A stretch of 64,000 nucleotides of DNA, from the NCBI RefSeq assembly GCF_003533305.1, contig NZ_DOEH01000019.1, forward strand, positions 1 to 64,000. The letters run 5' to 3'. Below the pieces are notes generated by a model, which worked only from the letters and a program-made list of their open reading frames with translations, searched no databases and was not told the origin of the DNA. Below are positions 31,965 through 40,134 of this stretch, piece after piece. The translations under genes and the position numbers were made by a program. This DNA comes from Providencia sp. Its GTDB lineage: Bacteria; Pseudomonadota; Gammaproteobacteria; Enterobacterales; Enterobacteriaceae. Each line of letters starts with the position of its first letter. Positions within the stretch are counted from its first letter, which is position 1.

Positions 31965-32177
31965 TTAGATAGCGTTTACGTTAGCAGCTGCTGGACCTTT
32001 AGCACCATTTTCGATGGTGAATTCAACTTGCTGGCCTTCTGCCAGAGTTTTGAAACCAGCGCCTTGAATGGCTGAGAAGTGTACGAATACGTCTTTGCTA
32101 CCATCAGCTGGAGTGATGAAACCGAAGCCTTTAGACTCGTTGAACCACTTAACTTGACCTTTCATTTTGTCGGACAT
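31965..32177 (-). CDS. cspE: CspA-family cold-shock RNA chaperone (CspE-like)
   Basis: 70 aa from ATG 32177: [38 protein letters not shown]... contains RNP1 (KGFGFI) and RNP2 (VFVHF) of the cold-shock domain. [12 protein letters not shown] and FKTLAEGQ...E are CspE-like, while the Q-V-E-F-T-I-E-N-G ending is closer to CspA, so the paralogue name is uncertain. It binds nucleic acid, melting RNA hairpins and acting as an antiterminator. AGGAAAAG precedes the start. Confidence 0.92.
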   Translation of the reverse strand: MSDKMKGQVKWFNESKGFGFITPADGSKDVFVHFSAIQGAGFKTLAEGQQVEFTIENGAKGPAAANVNAI

Positions 32178-32672
32178 TTGCACTTTTCCTATATAACATC
32201 AAAAAAACTTGCCTTTTGGCATAATATGGCCAGAGTCAGCTATTTAATAGGGAAGTACCAAGATATTGTGTCAGGATAAAAAATCATCAATAACAATAAT
32301 GCTACTGACAACATTCTTCTTTATAACTCACTAACTTAGTCATCGTACATCAAATAGGACTGCTAAACAGGCCGACGTTTATTAACTCATGAGTAAAAGA
32401 TAATAGCAACTATTTTATACCCACAAAGTATAATTTTTTGCTATTTTTTCGACTAGGTCACTTTTCACTTTTTTCATTAACAATGAATTTGCATTTTATT
32501 GATAATTTAAAGAATTTTTTAAATTTCACTGTGAAAAAAATCTAAAAATGTCAGTAAGAAAAATCTGATACAATGACAATCACATTAAATATTTTTTTTA
32601 ACTGATATATAACAATTTCACCTACACATGATACCCTCATAGCATAGATGTTCTACTAGAGAGCTATCACAT
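32178..32672. other. 495-bp divergent spacer between cspE and ylaC
   Basis: No gene seen. The half next to cspE probably holds the long 5' untranslated leader usual for cold-shock genes. The half before ylaC is very AT-rich (32480-32620). No operator was recognised. Confidence 0.5.
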
Positions 32673-33176
32673 ATGAATATTATCAAACAAATACTTATAG
32701 AAGATTTGCAAACCATCAACGAGAATGAAAAACGTGATGGAAAACCTTATTTCAATAGTCAATTTCTGATCGGTCATCCCTATTTATGTATTGGTATGGT
32801 TGCCGCTTACATTCCATTAGCTATTATCCTTTGGTACGCACCTTACTTTGGCCCCTATTGGACACTGGGTATCACCCTATTATTCTTAATATTAACGAGC
32901 GTATTATTATTTGATGTTAAGCCTGTTTACCATTTTGACGATATCGGTATTCTTGATTTACGCGTCTGCTATAATGGTGAGTGGTTTGTCACTGAACCCG
33001 TATCTGATAATGCCATTAGTAAAATACTTGATTCAAAAGAAGTTAATAGTTCAATCAAGCAAGAAATTTCTCGTTTATTAGCATTAAAAGGGACAATTTC
33101 GTTTTACGATATTTATCACATTGCTTTTCCTGAGGTTTCAGCACCCGAACAAGCAAAACTTGCTACTCAAAATTAA
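32673..33176 (+). CDS. ylaC: YlaC-family inner-membrane protein, 167 aa
   Basis: Residues 10-33 (LQTINENEKRDGKPYFNSQFLIGHPYL) match the start of E. coli YlaC (156 aa). Two membrane spans follow at about 34-57 and 62-82, then VYHFDDIGILDLRVCYNGEWFVTEPV near 90-115, almost as in YlaC (D-V-L-D-F-R-V-C-Y-N-G-E-W-Y), and KGTISFYDIYHIAFPE near 147. It has a cytoplasmic C-terminal domain of unknown function. The gene stands alone, and ylaC has no established role. Confidence 0.85.
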   Translation: MNIIKQILIEDLQTINENEKRDGKPYFNSQFLIGHPYLCIGMVAAYIPLAIILWYAPYFGPYWTLGITLLFLILTSVLLFDVKPVYHFDDIGILDLRVCYNGEWFVTEPVSDNAISKILDSKEVNSSIKQEISRLLALKGTISFYDIYHIAFPEVSAPEQAKLATQN

Positions 33177-33311
33177 GTTATATCAATCAACTAGCGTAAA
33201 AATCAGTCATAATGAGCAACGAATAAGCATCTGAAATTTTTTTATGTTTTTATCGTTGACAGCCTGAGGCGATGTCGTTAATATCCGCCTCGTTCTCAGG
33301 AACAAAGTAAT

Positions 33312-33387
33312 TCCTCCATAGTTCAGTCGGTAGAACGGCGGACTGTTAATCCGTATGTCGCTGGTTCAAGTCCAGCTGGAGGAGCCA
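33312..33387 (+). tRNA. tRNA-Asn (GTT), copy 1
   Basis: 76 nt with acceptor TCCTCCA/TGGAGGA, anticodon GTT in loop C-T-GTT-A-A, T-loop TTCAAGT, encoded CCA. It differs from copies 2 and 3 at one T-loop base (CAAG versus CGAG). Confidence 0.95.
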
Positions 33388-33396
33388 AATTTAAGA

Positions 33397-33419
33397 AGCC
33401 TGCCTTGTGCGGGCTTTTT
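33397..33419 (+). terminator. Terminator of tRNA-Asn copy 1
   Basis: AGCCTGC - CTTGT - GCGGGCT followed by TTTT. The duplicate of the terminator after copy 2. Confidence 0.85.
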
Positions 33420-33810
33420 GTTGTCTATCGTTTGCATTACGATTTAAAAATACCGCCTCCCCTTGCTAGACGTGGATCTCTAGCTATTATATTTTCAACT
33501 TTGTTATTATTTCATTATTACGACTTAATTTTTCTTCTCAATCTTATAAGCCTGCTTTATAACTTCTACTTTTTCATCTCTTTGGCTCAATTTCTCTACT
33601 TAGCGCCACTGCATGCCATCACTCGTTATTCCTTTTTATTTAATAACTTCGGCGATTAAGGAATGTTCTCATCTATATTCATATCCATCTTCGAATAGAT
33701 AACATCCTAATTGCTTACTTAACACCCACTTAGTCATTTTTTTTATTTTTATGCTTTACAAGTGAAAGCAGGATGGGTAATATGCGCCTCGTTCTCAGGA
33801 ACAATGCAAT
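33420..33810. other. Spacer between tRNA-Asn copies 1 and 2
   Basis: 391 bp, AT-rich with no gene I can support. The last about 25 bases (GCCTCGTTCTCAGGAACAA, ending before copy 2) repeat the sequence before copy 1 and probably carry the tRNA promoter. Confidence 0.5.
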
Positions 33811-33886
33811 TCCTCCATAGTTCAGTCGGTAGAACGGCGGACTGTTAATCCGTATGTCGCTGGTTCGAGTCCAGCTGGAGGAGCCA
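33811..33886 (+). tRNA. tRNA-Asn (GTT), copy 2
   Basis: Same cloverleaf as copy 1 with T-loop TTCGAGT. Upstream and downstream flanks duplicate those of copy 1. Confidence 0.95.
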
Positions 33887-33895
33887 AATTTAAGA

Positions 33896-33918
33896 AGCCT
33901 GCCTTGTGCAGGCTTTTT
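33896..33918 (+). terminator. Terminator of tRNA-Asn copy 2
   Basis: AGCCTGC - CTTGT - GCAGGCT followed by TTTT. One compensating difference from the copy after tRNA 1 (G-T pair replaced by A-T). Confidence 0.85.
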
Positions 33919-34254
33919 GTTATTTGCAGTTTTTCGAAATAATATTGTTTGAAAAATTGCACGTAGCAAAACCCACGTAACAAACCAACAAATTTAATCT
34001 AGCTAAAGCGCCTCTCACGCTAAAATACCTCCGTCAACCTCCCCTCTGATTTTATTTTACCTACCTCTATTTATAATTTACCGTTAAACATCAGGTTGTT
34101 GTTTCCATTTTATTATCATTTTTATATTCCCATAATACTTTTCGATGAAACTTCCGACAATTCGAGCAGATAACAGGCAGTCAGTGCAATTTTGTTGTTT
34201 TCCCCTTTGACATTAAAGGTGGAGGACGCTAATATCCTCTACGTATTAAGGAGT

Positions 34255-34330
34255 TCCTCCATAGTTCAGTCGGTAGAACGGCGGACTGTTAATCCGTATG
34301 TCGCTGGTTCGAGTCCAGCTGGAGGAGCCA
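34255..34330 (+). tRNA. tRNA-Asn (GTT), copy 3
   Basis: Identical in sequence to copy 2 over the mature tRNA. Its flanks differ (no shared upstream block, no matching terminator). The 336 bp between copies 2 and 3 hold no supported gene. Confidence 0.95.
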
Positions 34331-34561
34331 ACTTAATATATCCTTTCTATTATTCTTACGTTATAAATCCTGTTGACTACCTTATTTAAAGTTCACCTCA
34401 ACCAAAACAATAAATCTCACATACCCTTCAAAAATGATTAATTAACATAGCTATTTTTTTACTTTCGCTTTATCATTCTTTCCCGGCCTGAGCACTCGGT
34501 TTATAAGTTAAAATTTATAATCCAGCTCAAACTCATATCCTACCTTTACGGAGCCGGTTTA

Positions 34562-35614
34562 ATGACAACTGTAACTACCCTAACGATCCGCCGCCCAGAC
34601 GATTGGCATGTTCATTTTCGTGACGATGAAATGTTAAAGACTGTTGTGCCGTTTACGAGTCAGTTTTTTGGTCGAGCCATTGTCATGCCTAACCTTGTCC
34701 CACCCATCACCACGATTGAAGCCGCCAAAGCATACCGTGAGCGCATCATACAGGCAGTCCCTACGGGACACCAATTTACACCATTAATGACCTGCTACCT
34801 CACAGACAGCGCTGATGCTAACGAAATAATCAAAGGCTTTCATGAAGGCGTCTTTGCAGCTTGTAAACTCTATCCTGCGAATGCAACTACTAACTCTAGT
34901 CACGGCGTCTCTGATATCAAAAAAATATATCCTGTGCTCGCTGCTATGGAACAAGCTGGCATGCCATTGCTTATCCATGGAGAAGTCACCGCAAGTCACA
35001 TTGATATTTTTGACCGAGAAGCGCTATTTATTGAGCAAGTCATGTTGCCACTAAGGGGCCAATTTCCGCAATTAAAAGTTGTTTTTGAACATATTACAAC
35101 CAAGGAAGCCGCCCAGTATGTCTTAGAAGCTAATGAGTTCACTGCTGCGACGCTCACACCACAACATTTGATGTTTAACCGCAACCACTTGCTTGTTGGT
35201 GGTGTTAGGCCACACTTGTTCTGCTTGCCTATTTTAAAACGTAATATTCACCAAGTAGCACTACGTGAAGCAGTCGCTTCCGGTTGTGACCGTTTCTTCC
35301 TCGGAACGGATACCGCGCCACATATTCAATCACGTAAAGAGTCTTCTTGTGGCTGTGCGGGTGTATTTAACTCCCCGACTGCACTGCAAGCTTATGCAAC
35401 AGTATTTGAAGAACTCGGTGCATTAGCCCACTTTGAAGCTTTCTGTTCATTGAATGGACCTAAATTCTACGGCCTCCCAGTTAATGAAGGCCATATCACG
35501 CTCACAAGAACCGAAAGTATCACTTGCGAGTCGATTCACTGTGATAATGATAAATTAATTCCATTCTTAGCAGGTGAAGACTCTCGTTGGTCTATCTCTA
35601 TTACTAACGCATAA
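34562..35614 (+). CDS. pyrC: Dihydroorotase
   Basis: A 350-aa class II dihydroorotase (E. coli PyrC 348). The metal site motif [10 protein letters not shown] is at residues about 15-24, the carboxylated lysine lies in [14 protein letters not shown] near 100, further His ligands are in PLLIHGEV and FEHITT, and the catalytic Asp is in FLGTDTAPH near 250. It cyclises carbamoyl aspartate to dihydroorotate in pyrimidine synthesis. The ribosome site is CGGAGCC. In E. coli pyrC translation is controlled by start-site switching near this site. I cannot confirm the hairpin here. Confidence 0.97.
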   Translation: MTTVTTLTIRRPDDWHVHFRDDEMLKTVVPFTSQFFGRAIVMPNLVPPITTIEAAKAYRERIIQAVPTGHQFTPLMTCYLTDSADANEIIKGFHEGVFAACKLYPANATTNSSHGVSDIKKIYPVLAAMEQAGMPLLIHGEVTASHIDIFDREALFIEQVMLPLRGQFPQLKVVFEHITTKEAAQYVLEANEFTAATLTPQHLMFNRNHLLVGGVRPHLFCLPILKRNIHQVALREAVASGCDRFFLGTDTAPHIQSRKESSCGCAGVFNSPTALQAYATVFEELGALAHFEAFCSLNGPKFYGLPVNEGHITLTRTESITCESIHCDNDKLIPFLAGEDSRWSISITNA

Positions 35615-35622
35615 TTTAATAG

Positions 35623-35643
35623 GGGGAGTTGAATAAGCTTCCC
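35623..35643 (+). terminator. Probable pyrC terminator
   Basis: GGGGAG (35623-35628) and CTTCCC (35638-35643), 9-nt loop, one G-T pair, then TTAATTTCTTT. Rather weak. Confidence 0.5.
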
Positions 35644-35826
35644 TTAATTTCTTTGAACGACATCACTTTATTTTTGCATTTACTGTCATTAATGTGAAAA
35701 ATGATCTTTATTTGCTATCTTATTAGCCAAATCCTCTTATACTCAATATTGCTCGTTGTAAGCACTTTGCTCTTAGTCAGTTATAGATATTAATTATTTA
35801 TCACGCCGTTTGATTAGGAGGTTTTC

Positions 35827-36081
35827 ATGAATAGAAAAGATGATGTGATCCAAACCCACCCCGTTGTTGGCTGGGACATCAGTACTGTTGATGCATACGA
35901 TGCAATGATGTTACGTCTGCATTATCTCCCAGAAAAAAATGAAAATATTGAGAGTGCCATTGTTGATAAAACAATGTGGTTAACAACAGATATCGCTAAA
36001 CAACTTATTAATATTCTTCAAGCAGGTATTGATAAAATTGAATCTGGCGAATATATACAGCTTAATATCAAAAAACACTAG
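35827..36081 (+). CDS. bssS: BssS-like biofilm regulator, 84 aa
   Basis: The same length as E. coli BssS (84). VIQTHPVVGWDISTVDAYDAMMLRLHYL at residues 7-34 and MWLTTDIAKQLINILQAGIDKIESG are nearly identical to it. BssS (YceP) influences biofilm formation and signal-linked gene expression by an unknown mechanism. The start has AGGAGG 7 nt upstream. In E. coli dinI lies between bssS and pyrC. Here no dinI is seen and the two genes are parallel. Confidence 0.92.
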   Translation: MNRKDDVIQTHPVVGWDISTVDAYDAMMLRLHYLPEKNENIESAIVDKTMWLTTDIAKQLINILQAGIDKIESGEYIQLNIKKH

Positions 36082-36316
36082 TTGCCTAAATAGGTATTTG
36101 GCTAAAATCAAATACCTAATTCCAATCAATACAACTAAAATATTCACCATAAAAATAGTAACATGAGATATTTACTGTTTTTATTAATATTTAATAATAA
36201 TTAGCTAAGAATTAATTTAAAATAAAGACACTATTGATTATTTTTATTATTACTTAGTTGACTTCCATATCATTTTCAATTTATTGTAACACTCTTTCTG
36301 AACAAGGATGTTCCCT

Positions 36317-36910
36317 ATGCGAATATTAGTTATTGATGAGTGTTATTACACCCGACTTGGTATTACTGAATATTTATCTTCTAATGAAAAATTAGAGTTT
36401 ATTAGTACAGGGTGCATTGATGAAGCGATTACATTTATAAATGATATACCTCCAAGTATTGTGCTAGTTAATTTAACCTATTACTGTCATTATTCAAATT
36501 ATTGTCCAACGTTAAAAAAATTATTAAATAATTCAGCAAATATTCGTTTCTATATCTATATAAATGCCACCTACCCATCAACCGATAGGCCATTGTTATT
36601 AAAAGATAATTTTTTCATTATGTCTAAAAACATTATTATTCAAACGCTCGATAAAGTCGTCAAAGATCCAGAACAAATAGAGCAAATAACCAAGCTTGCA
36701 AATAATATTGACTCATCTATATTCACAGCGAAAGAGCAAAATATTATTAACAACTGGATGAATGAAACGCCCAATCATATTATCTCTCGAAAGTTAGGCA
36801 TTAGTAATAGTACGGTTTATTCACAAAAAAGACATATCACTTCTAAAGTTTTCGTGAAAAATAGAATTGAACTTTTTTTTATATACAATGTTTTTAAATA
36901 TTTGTATTAA
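36317..36910 (+). CDS. RcsA-like LuxR-family transcription regulator
   Basis: 197 aa from ATG 36317 (AAGG 9 nt upstream). The N-terminal half (MRILVIDECYYTRLGITEYLSS) is a receiver-like domain whose usual phospho-acceptor site reads VNLTYY, lacking the Asp. The C-terminal part (residues about 130-190, FTAKEQNIINNWMNETPNHIISRKLGISNSTVYSQKRHIT) is a LuxR helix-turn-helix. Y-T-R-L-G-I-T-E-Y-L and the overall plan match RcsA, the unstable partner of RcsB in capsule control. The sequence is diverged, so an RcsA-like role is likely rather than certain. Low GC. Confidence 0.7.
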   Translation: MRILVIDECYYTRLGITEYLSSNEKLEFISTGCIDEAITFINDIPPSIVLVNLTYYCHYSNYCPTLKKLLNNSANIRFYIYINATYPSTDRPLLLKDNFFIMSKNIIIQTLDKVVKDPEQIEQITKLANNIDSSIFTAKEQNIINNWMNETPNHIISRKLGISNSTVYSQKRHITSKVFVKNRIELFFIYNVFKYLY

Positions 36911-36932
36911 AAAAGCCCTTATAATAAGGGCT
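36909..36932 (-). terminator. trhO terminator
   Basis: On the minus strand AGCCCTTA - TTA - TAAGGGCT then TTTTTT, 20 bp beyond the trhO stop. It overlaps the end of the rcsA-like gene on the other strand. Confidence 0.85.
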
Positions 36933-36951
36933 AAAATATAGATAAACTAAA

Positions 36952-37998
36952 TCATTTATTATTATTTAATAAGCCATCGGATAAACGGTGGCGTGATTTA
37001 TTAAAGATTTGGTTACTAACCTCACGTCCTGCACGACGAGCACGTTGTTGTTCTTCAGGCAACTTCATTTCTTCAGTGCAAGAAACACTACAACACCCTT
37101 CATATTTTTCAGCACAGCTTGGGCATTGAATAAACAATAAATGGCAACCATCATTGCTACAGTTCGTATGAGAGTCACATGGTTCACCGCATTGATGGCA
37201 CTGTGCTAACATATCTTCTGTTATGCGTTCGCCCATACGGTTATCAAAAACAAAGTTTTTACCTTTAAATTTCAAGGGTAAACCTTGTTCTTTCGCTTTA
37301 CGTGCGTACTCAATAATACCACCTTCAACGTGGTAAACATTTTTAAAACCATTATGTAGCATATAAGCACTGGCTTTCTCACAACGAATGCCGCCAGTAC
37401 AATACATCACCACATTCTTGTCTTTTTGCTGCTGTAACATTTCAACAGCCATTGGAAGCTGTTCTCTGAAAGTATCTGATGGCACTTCAAGTGCATTTTC
37501 AAAATGGCCAACTTCATATTCGTAATGATTACGCATATCAACGAAGACCGTATTCGGATCATCAATCATGTCGTTGACTTGATGCGCTTTCAAATACTGC
37601 CCTGTATTGGATGGATCAAACGTCTCATCATCAATACCATCAGCAACAACACGGTCACGCACCTTCATGCGTAATACCCAAAATGATTTTCCATCATCAT
37701 CAATTGCAATATTTAACCGTAAATTGTTTAAGACAGGGTCTGTACCATAAATCACTTCACGCAATGCATTCACATTGGATTCAGGTACACTGATTTGCGC
37801 ATTAATACCCTCTTTCGCAATATATACACGACCAAAAACATTCAAACCTTTAAATTGCTGATACCAATTATTACGAAATGCAGCAGGATCTTGAATATTA
37901 AAATACTTATAAAAAGAGATAGTTGTACGTGGCTCACTTTCAGCCAACATGCGTTCTTTAAGAATTTTGTTTGAGACTTGATTATGTAACACTGGCAT
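36952..37998 (-). CDS. trhO: tRNA uridine-5 hydroxylase, rhodanese family
   Basis: 348 aa, as E. coli TrhO/YceA (350). The N-terminal domain ([44 protein letters not shown]) is followed by a rhodanese domain with active-site Cys in [17 protein letters not shown] and a C-terminal Cys-rich segment ([30 protein letters not shown]). It forms 5-hydroxyuridine at wobble position 34 of certain tRNAs with oxygen. It is transcribed alone and divergent from the zev genes. Confidence 0.95.
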   Translation of the reverse strand: MPVLHNQVSNKILKERMLAESEPRTTISFYKYFNIQDPAAFRNNWYQQFKGLNVFGRVYIAKEGINAQISVPESNVNALREVIYGTDPVLNNLRLNIAIDDDGKSFWVLRMKVRDRVVADGIDDETFDPSNTGQYLKAHQVNDMIDDPNTVFVDMRNHYEYEVGHFENALEVPSDTFREQLPMAVEMLQQQKDKNVVMYCTGGIRCEKASAYMLHNGFKNVYHVEGGIIEYARKAKEQGLPLKFKGKNFVFDNRMGERITEDMLAQCHQCGEPCDSHTNCSNDGCHLLFIQCPSCAEKYEGCCSVSCTEEMKLPEEQQRARRAGREVSNQIFNKSRHRLSDGLLNNNK

Positions 37999-38271
37999 GG
38001 TGTTCTCATTTCCTTTATAACTTGATAATATTTAACGATTTAATATCAATGCGCCCATAAATTGTCCACATTTGATCATTCCTAATATTATCGCTGTAAT
38101 TATGTTAATAAAAAACCTTTTTTTTGAAAGGTTATTGTTAGCAGAAATCATCATAGGTTAATTATAGGCGTGACTTATGAATCATGCCCTATCGCTGAAC
38201 ATGAACAAAAACTGTTTGTCATTTAATAGTGATATTTTTATACACTGATATATTTATTGCTCATCACTGTT

Positions 38272-38283
38272 ATGTTATAACAT
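38272..38283. promoter_or_regulatory. Zur-like palindrome upstream of zevA
   Basis: ATGTTATAACAT is a perfect 12-bp palindrome 23 bp before the zevA start and equals the core of the enterobacterial Zur box (G-A-A-A-T-G-T-T-A-T-A-W-T-A-T-A-A-C-A-T-T-T-C) with the centre shortened by one or two bases. It suggests zinc-dependent repression, which fits the genes downstream. Confidence 0.5.
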
Positions 38284-38306
38284 GCTATCCCATGTGCAAT
38301 TAACTA

Positions 38307-38948
38307 ATGATAATGATTAAATTAACTTTTTTCCTTTTGATGCTTTTTTGTTTAACGTCGACAAAAACTATTGCTCATCCGCATAGTTTTATTGATATGA
38401 GAATAGCGATTGATACTCAGCAAGATAATTATTCAGGGATAACTTATATCTGGAAAATGGATCCGATGACTTCAGCCGATATAGCTTATGAACTCAAAGG
38501 GATAAAAAATGATGATCCGCGCTGGAAAAAACAAGAAGCCATCATTATGGCTAATATTTTGGTACAAAATTATTTCACGGATTTTTATTATCAAAATAAA
38601 AAAGTAAAATTTAAAACAATCCCAAATAGCTATCGTTTACAAAAAGACGGTTTTCAGCTGGTATTCACATTCAGTACCTCATTAGCACAACCTTTACCTA
38701 TCGCTAATTCACTGGTTGAAATATTAACTTATGATCCAACGTTCTATGTCAGTATGACTTATCAAAACAAACAACAAATCGACGTTCCTTTAGAAATCGC
38801 AGCTCATTGTAATGTCATATTGAAAGAAGCAGAAATTACCGATGCTATGCGTAGTTACGCATTTTCTTTAGATACCGACCAATCTCCAGATGAAGATCTT
38901 GCGCTTGGTAAACAATTTGCTCAAAGGGTTAATATTCAATGTCCTTAA
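38307..38948 (+). CDS. zevA: DUF1007 periplasmic protein, ZevA-like metal uptake component
   Basis: A 213-aa protein with a signal peptide (residues 1-23, ending TIA) and mature start HPHSFIDMRI, the usual opening of DUF1007 proteins. YDPTFYVSMTY near 145 is another conserved stretch. In Haemophilus, ZevA with the membrane protein ZevB is needed for zinc acquisition. It overlaps the next gene by 10 bp. The name rests on family and gene pairing. Nickel or cobalt handling is the alternative. Confidence 0.75.
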   Translation: MIMIKLTFFLLMLFCLTSTKTIAHPHSFIDMRIAIDTQQDNYSGITYIWKMDPMTSADIAYELKGIKNDDPRWKKQEAIIMANILVQNYFTDFYYQNKKVKFKTIPNSYRLQKDGFQLVFTFSTSLAQPLPIANSLVEILTYDPTFYVSMTYQNKQQIDVPLEIAAHCNVILKEAEITDAMRSYAFSLDTDQSPDEDLALGKQFAQRVNIQCP

Positions 38949-39970
38949 CTTCTTCACAAGCAAAAAAATCAACTAAGTCTATCTATATCTATTTGATAAT
39001 AATTGTTTTAATAGGTTACAGTGCTTGGGAAATTTATCAGTATTGGGGAGTTTGGTTGCAACAAAGTGTGATTTGGCAAAAAGAACTCAATCAAGGGTTA
39101 GCAACCTTATTACAAGCCACTTCAACCGACCCTCTATACGCAGGCAGTACACTCGTTGCCGTCAGTTTTTTATATGGTTTGCTACATGCACTGGGGCCAG
39201 GCCATGGGAAATTAATCATCACCACCTATATTGCAACGCAATCCACCTATTTAAAACAAAGCGTTATTATCAGTTTGCTCGCATCACTACTACAAGGTTT
39301 TGTTGCTATTTTACTGGTTTCATTTGTGCTAATTATATTTCAACTTTCAACACAACATTTAAATCTTGCCAGTCGATATGCTGAACAACTTAGCTATGCT
39401 TTTGTTATTATTTTAGGTCTTATTCTGTGTTTGACTGCGATACGTCAATGGTGGCGTGAAAGTAGAACAAAAACATACCGTTTTCATCATTTACAACCTA
39501 TACCCTCTTCAAACAAGCCTATCTCACTAATCAACAGTCAAGTTTTATCAGTAAATTCAGTACAATGTGATTGTGGCCATAAACATGTTGTGCAAGAGGA
39601 AGATTTACAACAGAACCTAAAAGCAAAAATATTCATTATATTATCTATGGGACTGCGCCCCTGCTCTGGCGCCTTATTAGTCTTGCTGTTTTCTTATGTG
39701 ATTGATGCTTATATCTGGGGAATTATTGCCGCTTTAGCTATGGCTGTAGGGACCGCGATCACTATTTGTGCCATTGCTATATTTGTTCATTTTATGCGCT
39801 ACAGCGCCTTACGAGTTTCTCAGTCAAAAGGCATCTATTTGCATCCCTATTGGCGTATTGCACTCAGGCTAGTCGCAGGTATTATTTTTGTACTAATTGG
39901 TGTATTGATGTACCAAAGTTTGATGATGAGTGAAGTGGTTTCGCCTTTCCTTTCACCACGAACTTTCTGA
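38939..39970 (+). CDS. zevB: NicO/RcnA-superfamily membrane transporter, ZevB-like
   Basis: 343 aa with an N-terminal span, then SFLYGLLHALGPGHGKLIITTYIATQ at residues 76-102, the His-containing motif of the NicO family. A hydrophilic loop near 185-225 includes CDCGHKHVV, a likely metal-binding stretch, and ILSMGLRPCSGALLVLLFSYV follows near 236-256. At least seven spans. With the preceding DUF1007 protein it forms the ZevAB pair. Import of zinc (or Ni/Co export as in RcnA) cannot be told from sequence, and the upstream Zur-like site favours zinc. Confidence 0.8.
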   Translation: MSLTSSQAKKSTKSIYIYLIIIVLIGYSAWEIYQYWGVWLQQSVIWQKELNQGLATLLQATSTDPLYAGSTLVAVSFLYGLLHALGPGHGKLIITTYIATQSTYLKQSVIISLLASLLQGFVAILLVSFVLIIFQLSTQHLNLASRYAEQLSYAFVIILGLILCLTAIRQWWRESRTKTYRFHHLQPIPSSNKPISLINSQVLSVNSVQCDCGHKHVVQEEDLQQNLKAKIFIILSMGLRPCSGALLVLLFSYVIDAYIWGIIAALAMAVGTAITICAIAIFVHFMRYSALRVSQSKGIYLHPYWRIALRLVAGIIFVLIGVLMYQSLMMSEVVSPFLSPRTF

Positions 39971-39978
39971 TAGTAGCG

Positions 39979-40002
39979 AAAAAAGGGAGGGCTCCCCCTC
40001 CC
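39979..40002 (-). terminator. Terminator of the ttrBCA operon
   Basis: On the minus strand GGGAGGG - GGAG - CCCTCCC then TTTTTT. It lies 130 bp past the ttrA stop and directly against the zevB end. Confidence 0.85.
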
Positions 40003-40134
40003 CGGCACTTGCCGAATTTACGATGCGGTAGCCACATCGTATTTGCGCAATGTCAACTGCTTAAAATAAGGGCTGCAACCGTCTATGGCTATGCAGGGCA
40101 ATATAGGTAACAACCCTTTACTACTTCATTACTA

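Noticed and set aside
33405..33659. Plus-strand ORF of 84 aa between tRNA-Asn copies
   Set aside because: It begins inside the tRNA terminator, is rich in Leu/Phe/Tyr from AT-rich noncoding sequence, and has no ribosome site.
33730..33969. Minus-strand ORF overlapping tRNA-Asn copy 2
   Set aside because: Reads through the antisense of the tRNA and its terminator, so it is a chance frame.
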